Positions 43,575-53,500 of a stretch of 64,000 bases of DNA are shown in pieces. The DNA is from CAVWSM01 sp963798505 (GTDB taxonomy: Bacteria; Actinomycetota; Actinomycetes; Jiangellales; Jiangellaceae): the NCBI GenBank assembly GCA_963798505.1, contig CAWCTX010000005.1:1-64000 (forward strand). The letters run 5' to 3'. Position numbers and translations under genes: made by a program. The number at the start of each line of letters is the position of its first letter. The first letter of the stretch is position 1. The notes below the pieces were generated by a model that saw only the letters and a program-made list of their open reading frames with translations, did no database searches and was not told where the DNA came from.

Positions 43575-45185
43575 ATGCATCCGGACCCGCTCGAGCAGCT
43601 GAGCCAGCAGCAGCTGGACGCCTGGGCCGAACAGCGCCTCCTGTTGGACCAGCTGGACGACGGGTTCGACGACGACGGACTGTTGGACGCCGAGCTGGCG
43701 GCGCTGACCGCCGACGCCGGCGGTGCTCGGGCGGTGCTGCTGACAGGGATCGCCGACACCGAGCAGACGCTGCGGATGCTGCAGGCCCACCAACAGCAGC
43801 AGCTGGCGACGCTGTCCCGGCTGTCGCCGTTCGCCGACGGTGAGCCGCTGCCACCGGGCGCCGAGGTGCTCGATGATGACCGGCACGCCGTGGACGCGGC
43901 CGCGTTGGAGACCGCGCTGCTGTTCGGCCTGGCCCCATCGACGGCGAAGGCCCGGCTGTACGCGGCCCGCGAGCTGGTCGAGGAACACCCGGGTGTGCAC
44001 GCCGCGCTCGCCGACGGACGGCTGGACGGGTGGCGGGCCAAGCTGATCGTCGAGGCGCTGCGCCGCCTGCCCGACGAGACCGCCCGCGAGGTCGAGGCCC
44101 AGCTGCTGTCCGACCTGCCGCCGACCGCGGGCAAGCTGCTCGACCGGCTCCGTCGGCTGGTGATCGCCGCCGACCCGCGCGACGCCGCCCAACGACATGC
44201 CGAGGCCCGGGCAGATCGGCGGGTGACCAGCCGAGGCGTCGAGGACGGCATGGGTCAGCTGTTCGGTGAGCTGCCCGCCGAGGGCCTCGCGATCGTCGAC
44301 CAGATCATCGACCAGGTCGCCGACGCGCTCCGCGACGAGAACCCCAACGATGGCCGGACCAAGCAGCAGCGCCGCGCCGACGCCCTGGTCCGGCTGTGTG
44401 AGGACGTGCTGCGCACCGGGCACACCGGCGGCTGCCAACCCGGCTGCCACCACCAGCAGCCCGCCGCCGACGACGACGAGGCCGATACCGACGACACGAG
44501 CGACGCCGAGCACGACGACGACACATCGGGCTGCCCGGACGAGCCGGTGCCGCTGCTGCGGCTGCGCGACCGGGTCGGCCGCCCACACATCCTGGTCACC
44601 GTGTCCTGGACCACCCTCGCCGGCCTGGACGATCTGCCCGCGACGCTGGCCGGCTACGGGCCGATCACCGCCGACCAAGCCAGAGCGCTCGCCGCCGACG
44701 GGGTGTGGCGGCGGCTGCTGACCGACCCCGCGTCCGGGGGGCTGCTCGACTACGGACGCACCGTCTACCCGCCACCCCGGCTCCTGCAGGAGTTCGTGCG
44801 GGTCCGCGACGTCACCTCCGTCTTCCCCACCGACAACACCCCCGCGCACCGCACCGAGACCGACCACCACCTCGAATGGGAACGCGGCGGACCCACCAGC
44901 GCCACCAACTGCGGGCCGCTGACCGGCTGGATCAACCGCGCCAAAACCTGGTACCGCTGGTCCGCGCTGCGGCTACCCGACGGCGGGCTGCGCTGGACTT
45001 CCCCCACCGGCATCACCGCCGACCGACCCCCGACCCAGGTCGGGCCCACCGACACCGAAGCGCGGGAGGCCGCCGCCCGACTCCGACAACCCACCCCCCG
45101 ACGACCCGGACCCGCCACCGTTCTAGGTCTAGTGGTCGGCGCGACCGCTACGCGCTTCTACCGGTGGACGATGTGCCGGAGATAG
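43575..45185 (+). CDS. DUF222 / HNH endonuclease (13E12 repeat family)
   Basis: 536 residues. An all-helical DUF222 region lies at about 60-230 (ALETALLFGLAPSTAKARLYAARELVEEHPGVHAALADGRLDGWRAKLIVEAL). An acidic linker with Cys/His cluster (GGCQPGCHH, then DDDEADTDDTSDAEHDDD) is followed by an HNH nuclease near 430-460 (HRTETDHHLEWERGGPTSATNCGPL). M. tuberculosis 13E12 genes belong to this family and are SOS-induced, and the upstream box fits. The family is widely multicopy in actinobacteria, and its role (selfish, defence or repair) is not settled. The last 28 bases overlap the convergent ATPase gene. Confidence 0.85.
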   Translation: MHPDPLEQLSQQQLDAWAEQRLLLDQLDDGFDDDGLLDAELAALTADAGGARAVLLTGIADTEQTLRMLQAHQQQQLATLSRLSPFADGEPLPPGAEVLDDDRHAVDAAALETALLFGLAPSTAKARLYAARELVEEHPGVHAALADGRLDGWRAKLIVEALRRLPDETAREVEAQLLSDLPPTAGKLLDRLRRLVIAADPRDAAQRHAEARADRRVTSRGVEDGMGQLFGELPAEGLAIVDQIIDQVADALRDENPNDGRTKQQRRADALVRLCEDVLRTGHTGGCQPGCHHQQPAADDDEADTDDTSDAEHDDDTSGCPDEPVPLLRLRDRVGRPHILVTVSWTTLAGLDDLPATLAGYGPITADQARALAADGVWRRLLTDPASGGLLDYGRTVYPPPRLLQEFVRVRDVTSVFPTDNTPAHRTETDHHLEWERGGPTSATNCGPLTGWINRAKTWYRWSALRLPDGGLRWTSPTGITADRPPTQVGPTDTEAREAAARLRQPTPRRPGPATVLGLVVGATATRFYRWTMCRR

Positions 45186-45892
45186 CTGTCCGGGTACGAC
45201 AGAAATCTTCGCCAGTGGTTGACCAGCTCGAGTTCGTCCCACGTCACCTCGCGTAGTCCCCACGCGCCAACCTCGAGGATCCGAGCGCCAGGGACGGCAG
45301 CGATGATCGGGGAGTGGGTGGCGACCAAGGCTTGACCGCCACCGGTGGTGATCTCGTACAGGACGCCGACGAGTGCCAGGCAGCCGGTGAACGAGAGCGC
45401 GGATTCGGGCTCGTCGAGGCAGTAGAACCCGGGCGAGTCAAAACGTGCGCCAAGAAGTGCGAGGAACGACTCGCCATGACTCATCTCGTGGAACTCAGGA
45501 TCTGGGCGGCGCGTACTGGGGTTCGCCTCGAGGTAGGTGTAGAAGCCGTGCATCGTCTCGGCGCGCAGGAAGAACCCCCACCGCGCAGCGCCAGGACCGC
45601 GGGAAACTGTCAGCGACCGAGCCAGGTCGGACTCGCTGACGCGCGTCGAATGCTGCGCACCCGCGGAGCCGCCCTCCGGATTGAGGCCGTACGCGCCCGC
45701 GATCGCCTCGACCAGCGTGGACTTGCCCGAGCCATTCTCCCCGACGAGCACGGTCACGCCGGATGACATGTCGAGCCCGCCGCTGAGGAGCTGGGCAACG
45801 GCTGGCACCGAGTACGGCCAGCGGCGCTCGTCGTACTCCGCGTCGCGGCTGCGCTCCACCCGCCGTACAGGACGCCGGTCAACGACGGTCAT
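45158..45892 (-). CDS. ABC-type ATPase (AAA-like, Rad50/RecF-type)
   Basis: 244 residues. GVTVLVGENGSGKSTLVEAIAGAYGL is Walker A, FHEMSHGESFLALLGARF the signature (SHGES), FYCLDEPESALSFTGCLALVGVL Walker B, and ALVATHSPIIAAVPGARILEV the H loop. The protein lacks a membrane partner, so it is a soluble SMC/RecF-like or toxin-type ATPase, similar to the AAA_23 small proteins common in actinobacteria. Role unknown. Confidence 0.75.
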   Translation of the reverse strand: MTVVDRRPVRRVERSRDAEYDERRWPYSVPAVAQLLSGGLDMSSGVTVLVGENGSGKSTLVEAIAGAYGLNPEGGSAGAQHSTRVSESDLARSLTVSRGPGAARWGFFLRAETMHGFYTYLEANPSTRRPDPEFHEMSHGESFLALLGARFDSPGFYCLDEPESALSFTGCLALVGVLYEITTGGGQALVATHSPIIAAVPGARILEVGAWGLREVTWDELELVNHWRRFLSYPDSYLRHIVHR

Positions 45893-45970
45893 CTAGCCAC
45901 CTTCCTAGCGGCATACCAAGCTCACGTCGCGCGTTGGTCGTGGCAAGAGAACCTGACAGGAGGCACTCAC

Positions 45971-46882
45971 GTGGCTGACCACGGGCGGCCGATCGAGTTC
46001 GGATTCTTCCTGATCCCGATGGCGGACGAGGCGAAGCAGCTGGTCGAGACGGCCGTCCTATTGGACGAGCTGGGATATGACTTCGTCGCGATCCAGGACC
46101 ATCCCTACCAGCGGCGTTTCTTGGACACCTGGACGCTGATCAGCGTGCTGGCCGCGCGCACCGAGCGCATCCGCTTCTTCCCCGACGTGGTCAGCCTTCC
46201 GCTGCGCCCGCCGGCGGTGCTCGCGAAGTCTGTTGCGAGCCTCGACATCCTCACTGGCGGCCGGATCGAGCTGGCGCTCGGTGCCGGCGCGTTCTGGGAG
46301 GCGATCGGCGCGATGGGCGGGCCGATCCGAACCCCCGGGCAAGCGGTGGCGGCGACGTCCGAGGCGATCGACGTCATCAGGGCGATGTGGAGCGACGAGC
46401 GCACGCCGATCGTCAAGGGCGAGCACTACTGGCTCTCGGGTGTCCATCCGGGACCTCAGCCCGCCCACGACGTCGGCATCTGGATCGGTGCGTCCGGCCC
46501 ACGGATGCTCCGGCTCATCGGCACCAAGGCCGACGGGTGGGTGATCTCGCTCGGTCGCTCCGGCCCCGACGAGCTGACTTCGCTCAACCAGGTCATCGAC
46601 GACGCGGCCAGAGAGGCAGGGCGGGACCCGGCCGCGATCCGCCGCGTACTCAACATTGGCGGCGCGTTCGTCCCCGCCGAGCGTGGTCCCGTCGGTTCCC
46701 TGGATCAGGGGATCGTGGGTCCACCGGATCGCTGGGTCGACGCGTTGAGCAAGCTTGCGGTGGAGCAGGGCTTTGACACATTCGTCCTCGCCACGCCGGC
46801 CGACCCCGAGTTCTTCCGCGTGTTCGCGTCTGACGTCGCACCGGCGGTGCGCGAGCGGGTCAACGCCCTTCGCGCGCGCTGA
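45971..46882 (+). CDS. LLM-class F420-dependent oxidoreductase
   Basis: 303 residues from a GTG behind AGGAGG. EFGFFLIPMADEAKQLVETAVLLDELGYDFVAIQDHPY, SVLAARTERIRFFPDVVSLPLRPPAVLAKSVASLDILTGGRIELALGAGAFWE and PDVGIWIG-type strand VGIWIGASGPRMLRLIGTKADGWVISLG are hallmarks of the luciferase-like TIM barrel. It would reduce or oxidise an organic substrate using F420H2 (FMN possible). Convergent with the SGNH gene, overlapping by 23 bases. Confidence 0.85.
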   Translation: MADHGRPIEFGFFLIPMADEAKQLVETAVLLDELGYDFVAIQDHPYQRRFLDTWTLISVLAARTERIRFFPDVVSLPLRPPAVLAKSVASLDILTGGRIELALGAGAFWEAIGAMGGPIRTPGQAVAATSEAIDVIRAMWSDERTPIVKGEHYWLSGVHPGPQPAHDVGIWIGASGPRMLRLIGTKADGWVISLGRSGPDELTSLNQVIDDAAREAGRDPAAIRRVLNIGGAFVPAERGPVGSLDQGIVGPPDRWVDALSKLAVEQGFDTFVLATPADPEFFRVFASDVAPAVRERVNALRAR

Positions 46883-47501
46883 GCCCACGCCGCACGGGCG
46901 GCGCGGCCGGCTCGGGCAGCCCGAGCCACGCGTACCAGCCGCCGTGCAGGACCAACCAGGCCATCAGTCCATAGCCGACCTGATCGGGATGGCTCCCGTC
47001 GCTCCGAGCCAGTGAGGCCAGGTAGTCGTCATTGCGCGCGAGCGCGTCCTGCAGGCCGACGAACGGTACGTCCGATGCCGCGCACGCGCCGCTCAGCTCA
47101 GGGTCAAGCGTCGCGAGCGGGCCGGCGTACTCCTCATGCAGCACCGGCGGCAGGCCCACGACGAGCGGTTCCCAGCCGCCGCCACGGCAATCGAGCGCCA
47201 CCGCCAGCACATCGGCCGCCACCTCAGCCGCCGGACGCCCGACGACGTCAGAACCCGTCTGTAGGACGACGCGGGCGTCCCCGGCGGGCCCGAGCCGGGG
47301 CGAGCACTCGCCGATAACCCGACCCGCGAGATCGGTGACACCCTCACCTCGGACGCCGAGGTTGTACGCCGTCACCGCCAGATCCGTTGCCACCGTACGG
47401 GCGACAACTCGCCCCACCCACCCGAGTGCCTTTGGGTCGCCGTAGCCCACGACCCACGAGGCGCCCAGAAAGCAGATCCGAAGATCGCGCGCGGCGGTCA
47501 C
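46860..47501 (-). CDS. SGNH/GDSL-type hydrolase
   Basis: 213 residues. RICFLGASWVVGYGDPKALGWVGRVV holds block I with the nucleophile serine (GAS replacing GDS). YNLGVRGEGVTDLAGR is block II, VVLQTGSDVVG a variant of block III, and DGSHPDQVGYGLMA block V with the Asp-x-x-His pair. An esterase or lipase of unknown substrate, soluble. The GTG at 47501 starts at the conserved TAARDLRICFLG. Confidence 0.8.
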   Translation of the reverse strand: MTAARDLRICFLGASWVVGYGDPKALGWVGRVVARTVATDLAVTAYNLGVRGEGVTDLAGRVIGECSPRLGPAGDARVVLQTGSDVVGRPAAEVAADVLAVALDCRGGGWEPLVVGLPPVLHEEYAGPLATLDPELSGACAASDVPFVGLQDALARNDDYLASLARSDGSHPDQVGYGLMAWLVLHGGWYAWLGLPEPAAPPVRRGLSAREGR

Positions 47502-47511
47502 CCCGCCGAGG

Positions 47512-48873
47512 CTAGTCGTCGTCCCAACGGCGCCGCTTAGAACGCCGCCGCACGGGCAGATCGTTGACGTCATCGGCGATGCAGCGACCCTGCTCGAGGC
47601 CGAGCTCGATCGCGGGACGGAAGTGGATGCCGCCAATGAGCCGGGACAGCGCCGCCTCGTCGGCCGCCGCGCTGAACGAGTCGAAGTGCCGGGCCGGGAG
47701 ACCCCGGATGTCGTGCGTGTGGTCGTCGAAGGAGTACGAGTCACCGAACAGGTCAGCCAGCACGGCAAACGCCGCGCCGGACTGGACCGAGTGGCCCGAG
47801 GTGTACTCCGGGAACGGTGGAGTGCCGAGCAGCGGCAGCCACGTCGGGTCGATGAGCCGCTGGATGTACGTGACAGGCCGGAGCAGGTTGTAGCGGTACT
47901 TGGTGTCCCAGCACGCGACGAACGCGTCGCTGACCGCCATGCCGACCTTGGCGTAGGTCTCGGCAGCGACCATCAGTGACGCATCCTCCATCTGGAGCAC
48001 CTGCGTGGCGACCGAGATGGAGTGACCTGGTGGCGTGACCGTCGTTCCCGGGTCGTCCGACCAGAACCGTGCGATGGCCTCCTGCTCAGGGGTGCGGTTA
48101 TTGACTGCGTCGTACACCTCTCGCGCCTCGGCGAAGAAGCGGGATCGGCCGTCCTCTGAGTAGCGCGTGTGATCCCCGGGTGCGCAGCTACGTCCGCTGC
48201 GGATCGCGAAGGTCCGGTTCTTGCCCCACGTCGGCTGCAGCGCCGGTTGGAAGCCTGGTGGTGTGGGGACCCAGAGCCCGGCGCCCACGGGAGGCACGTA
48301 GTCGGGTGGGAAGTTCCGCAGGTAGCCCTCGTGGCCGCCATCAGTCTGTGACCACGCGAACACCGCTCGAGCGACATCCGCGCCACGCCTCGCCGACGCA
48401 GTGATCTCCGATCGCGACGACCGGCGGCGGGCACGTTCCACGAAGCTCGCTTCCACCGCGTCGATAGCGGCGAGGTTGGCCGCAGTGGTGTTGGCATAGA
48501 GCGATCGCATGATTCCGGCCAGCGCGGCGTTCGCAACCACCGGCCAGCGGTCACCCCTGTGGTCGCGGGGCAACCCGCGCAACCCAGGTAGCTCATCGGC
48601 AATGGACCGATACCGCCGAGATCCCGGGACGACCGCTTCGTACAGGGTCACACCTGCGTAGCCGAACGCCCGTGCGGCCACTGGAGGTGTGAAGCCGGGC
48701 GTCGTACGGGTCAGCGTCAACGCCAAGTCGAACCAGGCTGTCGGCACTGCGGCGTCGAGATCTTCCGGTGCCGACGACGTGGCTGCCGCCGGCTCGACAA
48801 GGCCGGCGACTGCTGCCCCCCCGGCGACGGCACCCGCGAGGAGTGAACGTCGAGCGATCTGGTGGTCCTTCAT
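47512..48873 (-). CDS. Vanadium-dependent haloperoxidase / PAP2-fold phosphatase, Tat-exported
   Basis: 453 residues. The Tat signal IARRSLLAGAVAGGAAVAGLV (twin Arg) is followed by an all-helical PAP2 core. Vanadate-binding residues: WDTKYRYNLLRPVTYIQRL (Lys and Arg), FPEYTSGHSVQSGAAF (Ser-Gly-His) and LSRLIGGIHFRPAIELG (Arg and His). It would oxidise halides with hydrogen peroxide in the periphery, or act as an acid phosphatase; the fold cannot separate the two. A secreted barrel-like protein lies upstream in the same direction. Confidence 0.85.
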   Translation of the reverse strand: MKDHQIARRSLLAGAVAGGAAVAGLVEPAAATSSAPEDLDAAVPTAWFDLALTLTRTTPGFTPPVAARAFGYAGVTLYEAVVPGSRRYRSIADELPGLRGLPRDHRGDRWPVVANAALAGIMRSLYANTTAANLAAIDAVEASFVERARRRSSRSEITASARRGADVARAVFAWSQTDGGHEGYLRNFPPDYVPPVGAGLWVPTPPGFQPALQPTWGKNRTFAIRSGRSCAPGDHTRYSEDGRSRFFAEAREVYDAVNNRTPEQEAIARFWSDDPGTTVTPPGHSISVATQVLQMEDASLMVAAETYAKVGMAVSDAFVACWDTKYRYNLLRPVTYIQRLIDPTWLPLLGTPPFPEYTSGHSVQSGAAFAVLADLFGDSYSFDDHTHDIRGLPARHFDSFSAAADEAALSRLIGGIHFRPAIELGLEQGRCIADDVNDLPVRRRSKRRRWDDD

Positions 48874-48968
48874 GTCACGCCACCTCCTGTCAGGCCCCTA
48901 CGTTTCGCCATTCGGCTCCCGCGGCCTGGCGGATTGGAGCGCGGGGCGTACGACCCGAGGCAACGTGG

Positions 48969-49586
48969 TCAGCGCACCGCCAGCCTGACGCTGAGCGTCA
49001 CGCCGAACAGCGGACGGCCGGCTACGACAAGATCCGGATTGTTGAGCCCCAACAGGGTCTGGGTCTGCGTTCCGCCCGCCGTGCGGGAGGCTCCGGTGCC
49101 GCCGACGATCGCCCGGTTCACCGGGACGCCGACATCGGCAAGCTCGAAGCCACTGGTAACGATCGTGTGCTCCCCGATGCTGTCGCCGAAGTCGTACAAC
49201 TGGGTCGAGGCCACAAGAGGGCCGGTCGTGGTCGTCGCGGCGTCCTCGATGTGAGTGCCGTAGCAGGTCCAGGTGCCGATGACCCTGTCGGGAAACTCTG
49301 GCGAGGGGCTCCCCTGCTCGTCGTACACGACGCCGTTGCACGTTCCCGCGGTGCACGTCAGTGTCCCCGGCTTGTAGATGTACCCCTCGGTGACGAAGTA
49401 GTTGCCGCGGGTCGGGACGCCGTTGGCGTCGACGAGGTCGGGGTCCGGCACGAATCGGCTACCGGTCTCCGCGATCTCGACGGCGCGAACGCGACGGTCG
49501 CCGGAGGCCGTCGCCCCGAGCTGCGTGGCGACTAGTCCGACAGCCAGGAGCGCGGTCGTCACGATGATGGTCACAGCCTTGCGCAT
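48969..49586 (-). CDS. Secreted barrel-like protein (possible allene-oxide-cyclase/dirigent fold)
   Basis: 205 residues. A signal peptide (KAVTIIVTTALLAVGLVA, cleavage near ATAS-G) is followed by a strand-rich domain with GSRFVPDPDLVDANGV, GYIYKPGTLTC, VIGTWTCYGTHIEDAATTTTG and TQTQTLLGLNN. Alternating strands with a terminal LFGVTLSVRLA resemble the AOC/dirigent barrel. Four cysteines (TCTAGTC, TCYG) could form disulphides. No enzyme activity can be assigned. It is 95 bases upstream of the haloperoxidase gene. Confidence 0.5.
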   Translation of the reverse strand: MRKAVTIIVTTALLAVGLVATQLGATASGDRRVRAVEIAETGSRFVPDPDLVDANGVPTRGNYFVTEGYIYKPGTLTCTAGTCNGVVYDEQGSPSPEFPDRVIGTWTCYGTHIEDAATTTTGPLVASTQLYDFGDSIGEHTIVTSGFELADVGVPVNRAIVGGTGASRTAGGTQTQTLLGLNNPDLVVAGRPLFGVTLSVRLAVR

Positions 49587-49703
49587 GGTGCCTCCCCGCT
49601 CGTTGGTGCCGGCCAACGATCCACGAGGGCTAGGGACCGCGCCGCCGCAAACGAGCCATCCAGGGTGACGAATCTGCCGCACGTCGTCGCTACGCTCGGT
49701 CAC

Positions 49704-50396
49704 GTGACGGGCTCGCGGTCGGCCTCGGCACGTCGTGGTTTCCTGGGCATGCTGGATCCGGCAGACCGCGCGGCTGTGCTCGATCTCGGTCGACCTCGCC
49801 GTTATCGGCGTGGTGCCCCGATCCTCGTGCAGGGCGATCACAGCGACGCCGTCCTCATCCTGCTCGAAGGTCGGGTCAAGGTCGCCGTCGACACCGAGGA
49901 TGGCCGTGAGATCGTGCTCAGCGTCCTCGGGCCGGGTGACCTGATCGGCGAGTTCGAGGCGATCGACAACGACGGCGGGCCACGGACGGCCGGCAACGCG
50001 GCGCTCGAACCGGTCGAGTGTGTGGCGATCCCCGGCAGCGCCTTCCGGGGGTTCCTGGCCTCGCACCCGGCTGCGTTCGTTGCGCTGCTGCAGATCGTGA
50101 TGCAACGGCTGCGGGCCGCTGATCGGCGGCGGATCGACTCGGGTTCACTCGACACGGGCCATCGGTTGGCCCGTTACCTGCTCGAGCTGGTCGACCAGGC
50201 GGGCAGCCCGGCACGCAGCGGGATCTCGATCGACATACCTCTGACCCAGCAGGAGGTTGCCAGCCTGATCGCCGCGTCTCGTGACTCGGTCGTCCGGGCC
50301 ATGACGACGCTGCGATCGCGGGGACTGGTCATCACCAATCGACGGGCGATCACGGTAGTCGACGTCGAGGGGCTGCGCCGCTTCGCCGGAGGCTAG
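49704..50396 (+). CDS. Crp/Fnr-family transcriptional regulator
   Basis: 230 residues. FLGMLDPADRAAVLDLGRPRRYRRGAPILVQGDHSDAVLILLEGRVKVAVDTEDGREIVLSVLGPGDLIGEFEAI is a cyclic-nucleotide-binding fold. HRLARYLLELVDQAG is the dimer helix, and PLTQQEVASLIAASRDSVVRAMTTLRSRGLV the winged-helix DNA-binding domain. The cAMP-contact residues are only partly visible. A GTG at 49704 (TGSRSASARRGF) starts close to the fold. It may regulate the divergent barrel/haloperoxidase pair. Confidence 0.88.
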   Translation: MTGSRSASARRGFLGMLDPADRAAVLDLGRPRRYRRGAPILVQGDHSDAVLILLEGRVKVAVDTEDGREIVLSVLGPGDLIGEFEAIDNDGGPRTAGNAALEPVECVAIPGSAFRGFLASHPAAFVALLQIVMQRLRAADRRRIDSGSLDTGHRLARYLLELVDQAGSPARSGISIDIPLTQQEVASLIAASRDSVVRAMTTLRSRGLVITNRRAITVVDVEGLRRFAGG

Positions 50397-50569
50397 TCGT
50401 CCTCGTCGTCAAGCCGCGCGAGATAGGTGGCGAACCTCTCCATCGGCACCTCGAAGTCGGGGTTGAGGTCGACGAACTCACGCAGCCGCTCGGCCACCCA
50501 CGACAGCGAGAACTCCTCGTCGCCTCGACGCGACACGAGCTCCTCGATGCCCCGGTCGGTGAAGTACAC
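50393..50569 (-). CDS. DUF6104 family small protein
   Basis: 58 residues: VYFTDRGIEELVSRRGDEEF, LSWVAERLREFVDLNPDFE, VPMERFATYLARLDD. The pattern YFTDRGIEEL..R.GDE defines DUF6104, a small helical actinobacterial protein of unknown function. I chose the GTG at 50569 because homologues begin at (M/V)YFTDRG. The gene lies 11 bases after the kgd stop and may share its transcript. Confidence 0.85.
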   Translation of the reverse strand: MYFTDRGIEELVSRRGDEEFSLSWVAERLREFVDLNPDFEVPMERFATYLARLDDEDD

Positions 50570-50580
50570 CCGCGTGCTCC

Positions 50581-53500
50581 CTAGGCGAAGGCCTGCTCGA
50601 CCAGCGCGCGCTGCTCCGCCACGTGGCGGGAGTGCGAGCCGACGGACGGCGACGCGCTCTCCGGTCGCGAGACACGGTGCAGCGGCAGACCGCCCAGGTG
50701 CTCGGGCAGGTGCAGCGCCATGTACTGCCACGGGCCTTGGTTGGCCGGCTCGTCCTGCACCCAACGCACCTCCCGGAGGCTGGGGTAGCGGCGCAGCTCG
50801 GCTTGCAGCTCGTCGACCGGCAGTGGGTAGAGCTGCTCGAACCGCGCGATCGCCGTGCGCTCGTCGCCGAGCTTGGCGCGCTCGGTGACGAGGTCCCAGG
50901 TGACCTTGCCCGAGCAGAGCAGCAGGCGCTCGACCCCATCGGCGTGGTTGGCCTCGTCGCCGATGACGGGACGGAACGTGCCCGACGTGAGGTCGTTGGT
51001 CTCCGACGTCGCCTTCTTGTTGCGCAGCATCGACTTGGGGGTGAAGACGATGAGCGGCTTGTGCTCCGGGTGCAGCGCCTGGAGGCGCAGCAGGTGGAAG
51101 TACGAGGCAGGCGACGACGGCTGGGCCACCCGGATCGCTCCCTCGGCGGCCAACGCCATGAACCGCTCGATGCGCGCCGACGAGTGGTCGGGGCCCTGTC
51201 CCTCATAGCCGTGCGGCAACAGCAGCACGACGCCGGAGCGCTGGCCCCACTTCTGCTCGCCGGACGAGATGAACTCGTCGATGATGACCTGCGCGCCGTC
51301 GGCGAAGTCGCCGAACTGTGCCTCCCAGAGGACGAGCGCGTCGGGGCGCGCTACTGAGTAGCCGTACTCGAAGCCCATCGCGGCAAACTCGGACAGCAGC
51401 GAGTCGTAGGCGTAGAACGTGCCCTGCTCCTCGGACAGCTGGGTCAGCGGCACCCACTCGCGACCGTCGACGCGGTCGACGACCGAGGCGAAGCGCTGGA
51501 CAAAGGTGCCACGGCGGCTGTCCTGACCGGCCAGCCGCACCGGGCGGCCCTCGAGGAGCACCGAGCCGAACGCGGTGACCTCCGCCGTGGCCCAGTCGAT
51601 GCCACCCTCGGTGAGCATCGCTGCGCGGCGCTGGAGCTGCGGCATGACCTTGGGATGCACCGTGAAGCCCTCGGGCACGCTCACGTAGGCGTCGGCAATC
51701 CGCTTGACCACCTCGGGCGGCACCGCGGTGACGATGTCGCCTTCCGGCGCCGGCTTGGCGGGGTACTGGGGGACCGTGCGGTAGGCCTGGGCCGGCTGGA
51801 CGGCGGCCTCGCGCGTCTCGGTGAAGACCCGCTCGAGCTGCTGCTGGTAGTCGCGCAGCGCCTGCTCGGCCTCGTCGAGGGTGATGTCACCGCGGCCGAT
51901 GAGCTGCTCGGTGTAGAGCTTGCGGATGCTGCGCTTGGCCTCGATGAGGTCGTACATCAGGGGCTGCGTGAACGACGGGTCGTCGCCCTCGTTGTGCCCG
52001 CGCCGGCGGTAGCACACGAGGTCGACCACGACGTCCTTCTTGAACTCCTGGCGGAACTCGAACGCGAGCCGGGCAACGCGGGCGCACGCCTCGGGGTCGT
52101 CGCCGTTGACGTGGAAGATCGGCGCCTGGATCATGCGCGCGACGTCGGTGGAGTACATGGAGGAGCGCGAGTGTGCCGGTGAGGTGGTGAATCCCACCTG
52201 GTTGTTGACGACGATGTGGATCGTGCCGCCGGTGCGGTAGCCGCGCAGCTGCGACAGGTTGAGCGTCTCGGCCACCACGCCCTGCCCGGCGAACGCGGCG
52301 TCGCCATGCAGCAGGACCGGCAGCACCGGGAACTCCTCGAACCGGTTGAGGATGTCCTGCTTGGCGCGCACGATGCCCTCGAGGACGGGGTTGACCGCCT
52401 CCAGGTGGCTCGGGTTGGCGGTCAGCGAGACCTTGATCTTGTCACCGGTCTGTGAGGTGAACTCGCCCTCGGCGCCGAGGTGGTACTTGACGTCGCCGGA
52501 GCCCTGGACGGTGCGCGGGTCGATGTTGCCCTCGAACTCGCGGAAGATCTGGCCATAGGACTTGCCGACGATGTTGGCGAGTACGTTGAGCCGGCCGCGG
52601 TGCGGCATGCCGATGGTGGCCTCGACGAGCCCGGATTCGGCGGCGGCCTCGATGACCTCGTCGAGCAGCGGGATCATCGACTCGGCGCCCTCGAGCGAGA
52701 ACCGCTTCTGCCCGACGTACTTGGTCTGCAGGAAGGTCTCGAAGGCCTCGGCCTGGTTGAGCTTGTGCAGGATGCGCAGCTGGTCCTCGCGGTCCATCTT
52801 CGGCTGCGGGCACTCGACGCGGTCCTGGATCCAGCGGCGCTGTTCCGGGTCCTGGATGTGCATGTACTCGATGCCGACGGTGCGGCAGTAGGCGTTGCGC
52901 AGGACGCCGAGGATGTCGCGCAGCAGCATGAACCGCTTGTCGCCGCCGAACGTGCCGGTCGCGAACTCCCGGTCGAGGTCCCACAGCGTCAGGCCGTGCG
53001 TGGTGACGTCGAGGTCGGGGTGGCTGCGCTGCTTGTATTCCAGCGGGTCGGTGTCGGCCATCAGGTGGCCGCGGACACGGTAGGCGTGGATGAGCTCGAG
53101 GATCCGGGCCTGCTTGCTCACCTCGTCGTCGTGGCTGACGTCGATGTCGGGCACCCAGCGGACCGGCTCGTACGGGATGCGCAGCGCGCGGAAGATCTCG
53201 TCGTAGAAGTCGTCCGCGCCCAGCAGCAGCTGGTGGATCATGCGGAGGAACTCGCCGGACTGGGCGCCCTGGATGATGCGATGGTCGTAGGTGCTCGTCA
53301 GGGTGAGCACTTTGCTGATCGCGAGGCGGGCCATCGTGCCGGCCGACGCCCCTTGGTATTCGGCGGGGTAGTCCATGGCGCCGACGCCGACGATCGTGCC
53401 CTGGCCCTGCATGAGCCGCGGCACGGAGTGCACGGTGCCGATGCCGCCGGGGTTGGTCAGGCTCACGGTGGTGCCGGCGAAGTCGTCGACGGTGAGCTTG

